DNA of 18,235 nt from an uncultured Mollicutes bacterium (GCA_900545015.1 UQXJ01000028.1:1-18235), one strand, 5' to 3'; positions 1-6,720 are shown, counted from the first letter of the stretch. Notes: generated by a model from the sequence alone, not told the origin. Numbers and translations: made by a program.

Positions 1-2
1 AT

Positions 3-68
3 GTACGGTGTATGATGATTAAAGAGTTCTCTACCTACAATAATGAAACGCTACCAAATGAAGCATAA
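3..68 (+). CDS. Possible 3' end of an upstream gene (partial)
   Basis: The third frame is open from the window edge to a TAA at 66-68 and encodes about 21 residues ending in LPNEA. Codon choice resembles the neighbouring genes and the frame lies on the same strand as the efflux gene that follows. The stretch is too short to assign a family, and an open run of this length can arise by chance in AT-rich DNA. No terminator is visible between it and the next gene. Confidence 0.25.
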   Translation, partial: VRCMMIKEFSTYNNETLPNEA

Positions 69-104
69 TTTTTGATTTTCCTCTTTTGTAATCGTTATTT
101 ATGG

Positions 105-133
105 TAACTTTTAATTAATTACAGTGTTATAAT
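105..133 (+). promoter_or_regulatory. Extended -10 promoter of the MATE gene
   Basis: A perfect extended -10 element, TGTTATAAT, lies at 125-133. At 17 bp upstream is only a weak -35-like TAACTT (105-110). Transcription from this -10 would be expected to start near 140-144, which is at or just before the ATG at 144. No other promoter-like element is visible between 70 and 143. This is a prediction from consensus only. Confidence 0.6.
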
Positions 134-143
134 TTCGCTTTGT

Positions 144-1535
144 ATGACATCGATTAATCTAGGAAGTAAAAACACATTTAAATCAATCCTGTATTTAGCA
201 ATTCCATCAATGATTGCCCAACTTGTAAACATCTTGTATAACATCGTTGATAGAATTTTTATAGGAAATATGCCTGGTAATGGAGAAATCGCACTTATAG
301 GAGTTGGAGTTTGTGCACCTATATTAACTTTTTTATCATCTTTTGCTTATCTTATTGGTTTAGGTGGTGCTCCTGTTTTTTCTATGTCCCTTGGTGAAAA
401 AAACGAAGAAAATTCTAAAAAGATATTAGCAAACGCTTTTATACTTTTAATGATAATTTCAGTTATTTTATTAATAATCATCTATCCATTAGCAAAACCA
501 ATTCTATATTTATTCGGTGCAAGTGAACAAAGTTTTCCGTATGCATATAGTTATTTATTAATCTATTTAGGCGGTACTTTCTTCTCAATACTTTCGCTTG
601 GTTTAACCCAATTTATCATTGCCCAAGGTAAATCCACATTAGCAATGTTAGTTACACTTTTAGGATGCGTAATTAATGTTGGCCTTGATCCTTTATTAAT
701 ATATGTGTGTAACATGGGCGTTAATGGAGCCGCTTTAGCTACCCTTATATCCCAATTTGTATCATTTTTATTTGTTTTATTCTTACTTTTAAAAGTTACA
801 AATATAAAGCTATCATTTTGTAGACTTGAAAAGAAAATATCGATGAAGATTTTAAAATTAGGATTTTCTCCTTTTATTATTACCTGTACAGATTCAATTA
901 TCTTTATTTGTTTAAACACATGTTTAAAGAATTATGGAGGAGTAAAAGCAGATTTTTATATTGAAGTCGCTACAATCGTTCAAGCATTCTTTTCATTAAC
1001 TACTGGTCCATTATTAGGAATTTCTTCCGGTACTCAACCATTACTCGCCTATAATTATGGAGCAAAAAATATCAATCTAATTGAAAAATCGGAATTTCAA
1101 ATTACACTTTTTGCATTTATTTTTTGTAGCGTTTGCTTTGGATTATCATTTTTTGTAGGCGAACCATTTGCTAGACTTTTCATAAGTCTTGCTTCAAATA
1201 CACCAAATGAAGAAGTAATTACTGTTGCAGGAAAAGTAATAATGATTTATATGTTTGGAATTATTCCACTCTCTTTCCAATATGTTTTTGTAGATGGCTT
1301 AACCGGTTTAGGACAAGCTAAATATTCAATTTGGCTTTCTTTAAATAGAAAAATTGTTCTCCTTTTACCTCTTACAATCTTACTTCCAATCATTACAAAA
1401 GATGCATTTTCAGTATTCTATGCAGAGCTTATTGCTGATGTTGTTTCTAGTGTCGTGAGTTCAGGAGTTTACTTAATTTTAATAAAAAAGATTCTAAATA
1501 AAAGAGCACACGAATCAAAAAGTGTACTCGATTAA
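144..1535 (+). CDS. MATE family multidrug efflux transporter
   Basis: 463 residues, about 12 predicted membrane helices and no signal peptide. The N-terminal PSMIAQLVNILYNIVDRIFIGN stretch is typical of the first helix of MATE (MatE) proteins of the NorM/MepA/DinF type. A second homologous half begins around residue 235 (FSPFIITCTDSIIF). These pumps export cationic drugs or metabolites across the cytoplasmic membrane in exchange for Na+ or H+; substrate and coupling ion cannot be read from the sequence. The start is odd: no Shine-Dalgarno sequence precedes the ATG, and the -10 box ends only 10 nt upstream, so the mRNA is probably leaderless. The gene is monocistronic and convergent with the kinase at 1625. 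A GAG(C)ACAC/GTGT(A)CTC hairpin at its 3' end has no U tract. Confidence 0.9.
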   Translation: MTSINLGSKNTFKSILYLAIPSMIAQLVNILYNIVDRIFIGNMPGNGEIALIGVGVCAPILTFLSSFAYLIGLGGAPVFSMSLGEKNEENSKKILANAFILLMIISVILLIIIYPLAKPILYLFGASEQSFPYAYSYLLIYLGGTFFSILSLGLTQFIIAQGKSTLAMLVTLLGCVINVGLDPLLIYVCNMGVNGAALATLISQFVSFLFVLFLLLKVTNIKLSFCRLEKKISMKILKLGFSPFIITCTDSIIFICLNTCLKNYGGVKADFYIEVATIVQAFFSLTTGPLLGISSGTQPLLAYNYGAKNINLIEKSEFQITLFAFIFCSVCFGLSFFVGEPFARLFISLASNTPNEEVITVAGKVIMIYMFGIIPLSFQYVFVDGLTGLGQAKYSIWLSLNRKIVLLLPLTILLPIITKDAFSVFYAELIADVVSSVVSSGVYLILIKKILNKRAHESKSVLD

Positions 1536-1547
1536 ATTCATATTTAA

Positions 1548-1624
1548 CTACTAATTATCGACTAATTTACTACTAATAAACTACTTTATATTGTACTTTT
1601 GCAGGGTTTTTGATTTAAATCAAA
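1548..1624. repeat. Short CTACTAAT repeats and a 16-bp palindrome between convergent genes
   Basis: The gap between the MATE stop and the kinase stop contains CTACTAAT twice (1548-1555, 1570-1577), with a partial ACTAAT at 1561. It ends in a perfect 16-bp palindrome, TTTGATTTAAATCAAA (1609-1624), abutting the kinase stop codon. The palindrome could form a weak hairpin, but no good U tract follows on either strand, so no confident terminator is called for either gene. Confidence 0.4.
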
Positions 1625-2128
1625 CTATTTATTTTTATCCTCTGGCATAGTGACTTCTACTACTTCATCAAAGCGTTTTTTAGTAGATTCATCTAAAGGT
1701 TCGTATTGTTTTATCATGTTGAAAATTACATCTTCAGGAACCCATTTATCCTTAATTCTATTTTTGTTGTTCTTAAGATTCCAATTAATATCAGTTGTAT
1801 AAAACATAATAATTATGTTTTTATCAAATTTCCTTAATCTATCTAAATAATGGTTTCTTCTTTTATTATCTAAAAAGGTAGAATCCATAATGAAAGTAAA
1901 ATCTTCAATACCTTCTTTTATTAATTTATCATATTGTTCATTTGCAAGATCAATCATATGATCATATATTTCATACATATCTTTAGGAAAATGAAGATAT
2001 GTTCCATACATTGATTTTCTTGTTTCATCACTATCGAAATGGAATGAATTTTCATCATGATAATGTTTTTTAACATATGTTGATTTGCCTGAACCAGGTA
2101 AACCAGCAAGAATTATCAATTTCTTCAT
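1625..2128 (-). CDS. Small P-loop kinase (AAA_33/polynucleotide kinase-like)
   Basis: 167 residues from the ATG at 2128. Walker A is GLPGSGKST (residues 9-17). An acidic DSDETR motif follows at 32-37, and a Walker-B-like FIMDST at 79-84 leads into DNKRRNHYL. This is the layout of single-domain P-loop phosphotransferases (AAA_33, zeta-toxin or T4 Pnk-kinase-like), which move the ATP gamma-phosphate to a small molecule or nucleic acid end. An in-frame ATG at 2170 lies inside phnE and would add 14 unconserved residues, so 2128 is preferred. The gene is the last of the importer operon; its ATG follows the phnE TAA after one nucleotide, implying translational coupling. It may phosphorylate the imported compound, which is inference. 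The substrate is unknown. The stop is TAG. Confidence 0.8.
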   Translation of the reverse strand: MKKLIILAGLPGSGKSTYVKKHYHDENSFHFDSDETRKSMYGTYLHFPKDMYEIYDHMIDLANEQYDKLIKEGIEDFTFIMDSTFLDNKRRNHYLDRLRKFDKNIIIMFYTTDINWNLKNNKNRIKDKWVPEDVIFNMIKQYEPLDESTKKRFDEVVEVTMPEDKNK

Positions 2129-2129
2129 G

Positions 2130-2999
2130 TTAGATAAGTTTCTTTCTAATTTTAGATGATGCAAAATCAATTAAAAGAATCATAACAATTAATCCCCGAA
2201 TAATTGCACCAAGTTCTGGCCAGTGTCTATTGATTGCAAGTGTATTGATAAAATAACCAATACCACCTTCTTCTCCAGCACAAAGTCCGAGTAGAGCGGC
2301 TGTTCTAACATTTAAGTCAAATCTATAAAGAATAACGTTAAGGAAGTTAGGAAGAATTTGAGGGACAACACCTAATTGTATTCTTGTAAATACTGTTGCT
2401 CCGCAAGCATTAAGCGCTTCAAGTGGTCCATCATCAATTAAATCAAGTTGTTCACTATATAATTTTCCAATCATACCAATTGAGTGAATTGATAAAACAA
2501 GCATTGCAGTTAATCCACCAAATCCAGTACCTTTAATTAAGATAAATCCGAATAAGATTTCAGGGAAAGTTCTAATTGTAATTAATATAATTTCTGAGAT
2601 GATTGCCCATTTACCAACCATTTTTCTACTAGCAAGAAAGCCAAATGGAATAGATAAAATAGAAGAAATTAATGTGCCAGCAAACGCAATAGCAAATGTT
2701 TGTAACAATTGATAAACAACAGATTTTTCAAATGAATACCCACCAAAACCAAACATATATGCAAAATTAGGAGTAAATAATCCTTTAAATAATTTTGAAA
2801 TAGTATCGTTATCTTTAAAACCAACATTAGTAAAGAATCCAGTTTTAAAGCCAAAATAAATAAAAATAGCAACAAATACTACAAGTGTAACAACATTAAC
2901 AACCCATCTTTTTGGTAATTTTTTATAAGCATCATCAACATTTTCATAGTGAGGATTCTTATTTCTTCTAAATAAATTTTTAAAATCAATTTTTGTCAT
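2130..2999 (-). CDS. phnE: Phosphonate-type ABC transporter permease, second copy
   Basis: 289 residues with a soluble N-terminus of about 30 residues and then about 6 membrane helices of the MetI-like permease fold. The EAA-type loop that contacts the ATPase is EALNACGATVFTRIQLGVVP. The signature that follows reads GLCAGEEGGIG instead of the GFVGAGGIG seen in the partner permease, two residues longer. A good GGAGG ribosome site lies 7 nt before the ATG. It starts 14 nt after the first permease gene and is followed after 1 nt by the kinase. With the other permease it should form a heterodimeric channel in the cytoplasmic membrane, powered by PhnC. The family is clear; the substrate is not. 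Confidence 0.9.
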   Translation of the reverse strand: MTKIDFKNLFRRNKNPHYENVDDAYKKLPKRWVVNVVTLVVFVAIFIYFGFKTGFFTNVGFKDNDTISKLFKGLFTPNFAYMFGFGGYSFEKSVVYQLLQTFAIAFAGTLISSILSIPFGFLASRKMVGKWAIISEIILITIRTFPEILFGFILIKGTGFGGLTAMLVLSIHSIGMIGKLYSEQLDLIDDGPLEALNACGATVFTRIQLGVVPQILPNFLNVILYRFDLNVRTAALLGLCAGEEGGIGYFINTLAINRHWPELGAIIRGLIVMILLIDFASSKIRKKLI

Positions 3000-3013
3000 A
3001 ATAAGTCCTCCAA

Positions 3014-3925
3014 CTATTGCAATTTCCTTCTTAAATAACTACTTAATAGTTGTAAGAATAAAACAACGATAAATAATGGGACTAAAACACAACCTACTTT
3101 TTCATAGCATCTATCTGCGATTGCATCACTAATTAACGTACCAATACCACCAGCGCCAACGAAGCCTAAAACAACACTAGCTCTAATATTAATTTCGAAA
3201 GTGTAAATTATGTTACTAATAAATGCAGGTGAAACTTGAGGCCAAACGCCAACCATAAAGGCTTGTCCACGTGTTGCGCCTGTTGAGCTCATAGCTTCAA
3301 AAGGATTCATATCACAAGTTTCAACATATTCATACATAAGTTTAAAAATTACACCAAGTGTAAATACTGACATTGCCCAAATACCTGCAGTGCTACCAAC
3401 ACCACAAATACAAACACAAACGACAGCCAAAACGAATGTTGGAATAGTTCTAACAATATTAATAATTGCTCTAACTGGCATATAAATCCATGCATGTTTT
3501 GAGCAATTTCTAGCAGCTAATAAAAATAAAGGAACAGAAACTAAAGAACCAATTGTAGTTGAAATAAAAACTAAACCAACTGTATTCCAAATTTCAGGAA
3601 TCGCTTCTTTAGTCATATAGCCAAAATAGCCACCCCAATATTGAAGAGTAGGTGAATCTTGGAACATTTTTACAAAAATTATTCCTAATTGGTCTAAAGT
3701 AATCTTTCTAGGAAATGTAATTAATGTAAAACATAATCCAAATATTAAAAGAACAATTAATACATAAATAGGAACTAAGCTTCTCTTTTTATATATAACT
3801 TTTGTAGGTTCATTATTTGAATCTACTGAAACAACAACTTTTTTAAATAAGAAAGGATACTTCTCACGAAGTTTTAAATCCTTTTCTTCCTTTGAAATGA
3901 TAAGCTTATTCGTTTTCTTGAACAT
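3014..3925 (-). CDS. phnE: Phosphonate-type ABC transporter permease, first copy
   Basis: 303 residues. A cytoplasmic N-terminus rich in Lys and Glu (about 50 residues) precedes about 6 hydrophobic helices. The conserved EAA loop reads EAMSSTGATRGQAFMVGVWP and is followed by VVLGFVGAGGIGTLI, the standard PhnE signature. The ATG overlaps the end of phnC by 20 nt and is preceded by an AGGAGA ribosome site, so translation is coupled to the ATPase. The stop is TAG. It pairs with the second permease of the operon; such two-permease phnCDEE operons are known in Bacillota. Assigned as a membrane channel subunit for uptake; ligand unknown. Confidence 0.92.
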   Translation of the reverse strand: MFKKTNKLIISKEEKDLKLREKYPFLFKKVVVSVDSNNEPTKVIYKKRSLVPIYVLIVLLIFGLCFTLITFPRKITLDQLGIIFVKMFQDSPTLQYWGGYFGYMTKEAIPEIWNTVGLVFISTTIGSLVSVPLFLLAARNCSKHAWIYMPVRAIINIVRTIPTFVLAVVCVCICGVGSTAGIWAMSVFTLGVIFKLMYEYVETCDMNPFEAMSSTGATRGQAFMVGVWPQVSPAFISNIIYTFEINIRASVVLGFVGAGGIGTLISDAIADRCYEKVGCVLVPLFIVVLFLQLLSSYLRRKLQ

Positions 3926-4880
3926 GATGTTCTCCTAACTTTTCATTAGATTTTAATGAACGTCCATAAATTTGTTTAATGACATCATCATTAACGTCTT
4001 CAGGTTTACCATCGAAAACGATTTTTCCTTCTTTTATGCCAATAATTCTTGTTGAATATTTTAAAGCTAGATCAACATGGTGCATATTTGCAACAATTGT
4101 AATTCCAAATTCTTGATTAATACGTTTGAAGTCATTCATAACGCTCATTGTTGTAATTGGATCAAGAGAAGCAACTGGTTCATCAGCTAAAATAATGTTT
4201 GGTTCTTGAGTTAATGCACGTGAAAGAGCAACTCTTTGCATTTGTCCACCACTAAGTTCATCAGCTCTAACATAAGCTTTATCTAAAATTCCAAGTTTAT
4301 CTAAGCATTGAAGAGCAAGCATTTTCTCTTCCTTTTTATATATGCCAAAGACACTTTCAAAAAAGTTATGATATCCAACTCTTCCTGAAAGAACGTTTTT
4401 ATAAACATTACTTCTTTTAACAAGGTTGAACGATTGGAAAATCATACCAATATTTCTTCTTAATAAACGTAATTCTTTTCCTTTACAAGTTCTTACATTT
4501 ATTTTTTGCTTTAATTGAATTGGAGAACCATCAAATTCTCCTTTTTTCAAAATGTCTTCTAAGTAATCGACTTCCTTTTTAATAATAGCAACTTCATCAG
4601 CTTCAATTTCTGGATTTAATTTAGAAATTGCTTTCATTTTTCTTTCGATTTCTTTTTTAATACATTTTTCTGAGGATTTGATAGTTTTAAAAACGTCTAC
4701 ATAAAGTTCCCCGTTTTGAATATCGTGCATCTTATTAATTGTTCTTAATAAGGTAGACTTACCCGCACCTGATAACCCAATGATGGAGACGAAATCTCCA
4801 TCATTGATTTGTAGGTTAATATCTGTTAAAGCTTTAAATCCATTTGGATAAACTTTATCAACGTTTTTAAATACTATCAT
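3906..4880 (-). CDS. phnC: Phosphonate-type ABC transporter ATP-binding protein with extra insert
   Basis: 324 residues, against about 250-260 for ordinary PhnC. All ATPase motifs are present: Walker A GLSGAGKST (35-43), Q-loop Q149 in GMIFQSFNLV, ABC signature LSGGQ (209-213), Walker B IILADEP (229-235), D-loop SLD and H-loop H267. The extra length is an insert of about 65 residues (roughly 65-130) between the GELYVD strand and the GKELRLLRRNIGMIFQ region. It is charged, apparently helical (KEIERKMKAISKL) and probably coiled-coil. Hydrolysis in the cytoplasm drives import through the two PhnE subunits. A GAGGA ribosome site lies 7 nt before the start. It begins 48 nt after phnD. The role of the insert is unknown. 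Confidence 0.92.
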   Translation of the reverse strand: MIVFKNVDKVYPNGFKALTDINLQINDGDFVSIIGLSGAGKSTLLRTINKMHDIQNGELYVDVFKTIKSSEKCIKKEIERKMKAISKLNPEIEADEVAIIKKEVDYLEDILKKGEFDGSPIQLKQKINVRTCKGKELRLLRRNIGMIFQSFNLVKRSNVYKNVLSGRVGYHNFFESVFGIYKKEEKMLALQCLDKLGILDKAYVRADELSGGQMQRVALSRALTQEPNIILADEPVASLDPITTMSVMNDFKRINQEFGITIVANMHHVDLALKYSTRIIGIKEGKIVFDGKPEDVNDDVIKQIYGRSLKSNEKLGEHHVQENE

Positions 4881-4928
4881 AAAAATTCCTCAAAAAATTA
4901 ATTATTAAATTTTGCTATTTATTAAAGA

Positions 4929-6158
4929 TTATTTACCGTTAGCAACTTTCCACTTATACATTTCAACTTCACTAGCGAAATCAGAAGCTTTTGCATCTTT
5001 ATAGCCTGTGTGTGAGTAGATGTTATAGAGTAAGTAAGCACCTGAACCTTTTTCATCTTTAGTTCCATCAACTGCAGCGCCTTTAAATGCTTTCTTAATA
5101 GCATCTTTCTTAGCTTGGCTAAGTGTAGCTCTTGCTGAAATTGTATCATTATAGATTGGAGTTGTCATACAGACAGTAACTGTTTTCTTCCATAAATCTT
5201 CATCATGATAATATGAACTTGATTCTTTGTTGAAACCTTGTGTGTAACGGATATCCATAAATCCGAAAGCAGCATCAACTTGTCCACTCATAACGTTTTG
5301 GAAAGCTGCATCATAACCACCATCAGATTTAACACCTTTCATTTGTCCTTTTGAAGCATCTGCCCCATTATCAACAAATGTCATACCATTTTTATTAAGG
5401 TAATCTGTATCTGTGATTGTTGAATTCCAGTTAGTACCAAACCAAACGTTTCTATTTTCTTCTTTCTTTAAACTATTTAAGAAGAATGATGGATATAAAT
5501 AGCCAGCACCACTTGTTTGTCCTTGAAGAGCCACTGTTGTACCTGCAAGTTCATCAACTGTAACTTTACCATCGTTGTTTTTATCAAGAGCTGGTTTTCC
5601 AAGTTTTGCTCTTTCTGCATCACTTAATACGAAGCAAACTGAGTTATAGAAATTAACTTGGTTTTCTTTACCCTCTGTTTGTTGTCCTAAATATGTTTTA
5701 TTATCTTTTGAACATTTATAGTCTGCACTATTCATAGCTTCGACTTGTTGTTTTCTAACTTTTTCGCTTTGTTGACCATTTCCAACATCGATTTGAACTT
5801 GATAACCATCTCTAACTGATGTCATTAAAACATCAACTTTTCCTGGTTCAGTTGTTTCAATTTGAGCAAATCCACTTGCTGTTAAGAATCCGATATCAGC
5901 TTGTTCAGAAAGCAATGCCTCTGTGACTGCTGCATAGCTTGTACCAACGTTGATCTTATATTCGTATTCTGGAACGATTTTGTGTAAGACTTTTGCAAGT
6001 GCACCAGCTGTTTCTGTTAAATCTTGACTATCTCTACTTGGAACGAATGAGATGTTGATGATGTTGTCATCTTCTTTTTCTGTTGTGCCACCACAACTAA
6101 CGATGCCTGTTAATGCAATTGCACTTAAAGCGCATAAAGCTAAAAAATTCTTTTTCAT
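4929..6158 (-). CDS. phnD: PhnD-like substrate-binding lipoprotein
   Basis: 409 residues from the ATG at 6158. MKKNFLALCALSAIALTGIVSC is a lipoprotein signal with lipobox IVSC (Cys22), so the mature protein is tethered outside the membrane and hands substrate to the PhnE channel. The family is shown by the ADIGFLTASGFAQ region, the SGAGYLYPSFF signature and DAAFGFMDIRY. It is about 70-80 residues longer than typical PhnD. The extra sequence lies mainly before SGAGYLYP and includes a perfect EF-hand-like 12-residue loop (192-203). The start at 6158 is chosen because a lipoprotein signal begins there and a GGAGG ribosome site lies upstream, although 13 nt away, longer than usual. An in-frame ATG at 6200 lies upstream of that site and would bury the signal. 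It is the first gene of the operon. No phosphonate-degrading genes are nearby, so the real ligand is open. Confidence 0.88.
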   Translation of the reverse strand: MKKNFLALCALSAIALTGIVSCGGTTEKEDDNIINISFVPSRDSQDLTETAGALAKVLHKIVPEYEYKINVGTSYAAVTEALLSEQADIGFLTASGFAQIETTEPGKVDVLMTSVRDGYQVQIDVGNGQQSEKVRKQQVEAMNSADYKCSKDNKTYLGQQTEGKENQVNFYNSVCFVLSDAERAKLGKPALDKNNDGKVTVDELAGTTVALQGQTSGAGYLYPSFFLNSLKKEENRNVWFGTNWNSTITDTDYLNKNGMTFVDNGADASKGQMKGVKSDGGYDAAFQNVMSGQVDAAFGFMDIRYTQGFNKESSSYYHDEDLWKKTVTVCMTTPIYNDTISARATLSQAKKDAIKKAFKGAAVDGTKDEKGSGAYLLYNIYSHTGYKDAKASDFASEVEMYKWKVANGK

Positions 6159-6209
6159 AATAATGTATAAACCTCCACAAAAAGAAATTTTAAAGGGCAA
6201 AAAGATAAT

Positions 6210-6276
6210 AAAAAAAGGGTGTTGACCCCATTGTACCTAGATTATGATAGGCACTATTTGAGAAATCGACACCTTT
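6210..6276 (-). promoter_or_regulatory. Structured leader of phnD: candidate riboswitch/attenuator
   Basis: Read on the minus strand, the untranslated leader contains a stem GGUGUCGA (6273-6266) with UCAACACC (6225-6218), 7 pairs and one mismatch. It encloses a 7-bp hairpin, GUGCCUA (6254-6248) with UAGGUAC (6239-6233), with an 8-nt loop. The 3' strand of the outer stem is also part of a terminator-like hairpin, GGGU-CAAC-ACCC (6228-6217), followed at once by seven U (6216-6210). The two folds cannot coexist. That is the layout of a transcription-controlling riboswitch or attenuator. It does not match any riboswitch consensus I can recall, and the ligand is unknown. Confidence 0.5.
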
Positions 6277-6297
6277 GATTCTTCTTCTAACCACGGT

Positions 6298-6326
6298 ATT
6301 ATAAACAAATTTATTTTAAATTTTAA
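6298..6326 (-). promoter_or_regulatory. Promoter of the phnDCEE-kinase operon
   Basis: On the minus strand a perfect TATAAT -10 (6303-6298) lies 17 bp from a TTAAAA -35 (6326-6321, 4 of 6 consensus). Transcription would start near 6291, leaving a leader of about 133 nt before phnD, long enough to hold the structured element described separately. Confidence 0.65.
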
Positions 6327-6327
6327 T

Positions 6328-6341
6328 AGTAAGCGCTTTCA
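6328..6341 (-). promoter_or_regulatory. cre-like site (CcpA box) upstream of phnD
   Basis: The minus strand reads TGAAAGCGCTTACT, matching every position of the degenerate Bacillota catabolite-responsive element TGWAARCGYTWNCW. It sits directly upstream of the -35 of the phnD promoter, centred near -43. If the organism has CcpA, importer expression would respond to sugar supply; activation or blocking of polymerase are both possible at this position. Confidence 0.5.
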
Positions 6342-6550
6342 ATATTTTTCTTTTTTTGAAAAACTTACATTTTCCATACATTTTTAAATAATTAACAAAA
6401 AAATTAATTTCATTTTAATTGGATTTTAGTAAAAAAGAAGTAATTACTTATTGGCCTTTTTAGGAAATGAAGCATTAATTCTTGAGTTTAATAATTTCAT
6501 TTTATCTAGCATCGTTAGAAATTGTTATACCTTATTAAATGATGTGTTCA
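6342..6550. other. AT-rich intergenic stretch without a gene
   Basis: The divergent gap between phnD and the Fic gene is 562 bp (6159-6720). Outside the phnD promoter/leader and the Fic box array, the central 200 bp show no open frame with a ribosome site and no RNA gene. The only structure seen is a perfect 12-bp palindrome, AAGTAATTACTT (6438-6449), inside a weak AAAAAG/CTTTTT stem (6432-6460). No function is assigned. Confidence 0.5.
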
Positions 6551-6551
6551 A

Positions 6552-6701
6552 TATGCATAGTAACTTTAATTATGCACTTTTAAGCTAAATCAATTTGCAT
6601 ACTATTTGGAGCAATTTGCATATTAACTAATGAAAAATATGCAAATTATTGTTATAATATGCAAAACATTTGCATATTTTATAGTCAAAAATATGCAAAT
6701 T
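6552..6701. repeat. Array of TTTGCATA/TATGCAAA boxes around the Fic promoter (probable operators)
   Basis: Six exact copies of an 8-mer occur in 106 bp. TTTGCATA lies at 6594-6601, 6615-6622 and 6669-6676. TATGCAAA lies at 6638-6645, 6658-6665 and 6692-6699. Variants TATGCATA (6552-6559) and TATGCACT (6571-6578) lie further out. Two 34-bp modules (6615-6648 and 6669-6702), each an inverted pair with a 15-nt gap, are identical at 29 of 34 positions and flank the -10 box. The middle boxes also form a perfect 9-bp dyad with a 3-nt spacer (6657-6677) over the expected start of transcription. This is an operator array for a DNA-binding dimer, most simply the winged-helix tail of the Fic protein itself. 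The binder is inferred. Confidence 0.75.
6650..6658 (+). promoter_or_regulatory. Extended -10 promoter of the Fic gene
   Basis: TGTTATAAT, a perfect extended -10, lies at 6650-6658; the same nonamer occurs before the MATE gene. No good -35 lies at the usual distance. The expected start near 6665 falls inside the boxed dyad 6657-6677, so a bound repressor would exclude polymerase. The leader is about 55 nt and ends in a strong AAGGAGG ribosome site. Confidence 0.65.
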
Positions 6702-6720
6702 AAACTAAAAGGAGGCAAAT

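Noticed and set aside
563..919. Open frame of 118 codons on the minus strand inside the MATE gene
   Set aside because: It is antisense to a well conserved transporter, has no ribosome site and no recognisable domain; a shadow frame.
2129..2170. Longer start for the small kinase at 2170
   Set aside because: The extra 14 residues overlap phnE and do not belong to the kinase fold, which begins MKKLIILAGLPGSGKST at 2128.
6159..6200. Longer start for phnD at 6200
   Set aside because: It would place 14 residues, including the ribosome site, ahead of a clear lipoprotein signal peptide.
6210..6310. Purine riboswitch in the phnD leader, suggested by a TATAAT-like start
   Set aside because: The conserved GUUUCUACC and CCGUAAA core elements are missing; TATAAT here is better read as the promoter -10.
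6552..6702. CRISPR array or phage attachment site at the Fic boxes
   Set aside because: Boxes are only 8-10 bp, occur in both orientations at uneven spacing, and no cas, integrase or duplicated flanks are present; an operator array explains them better.
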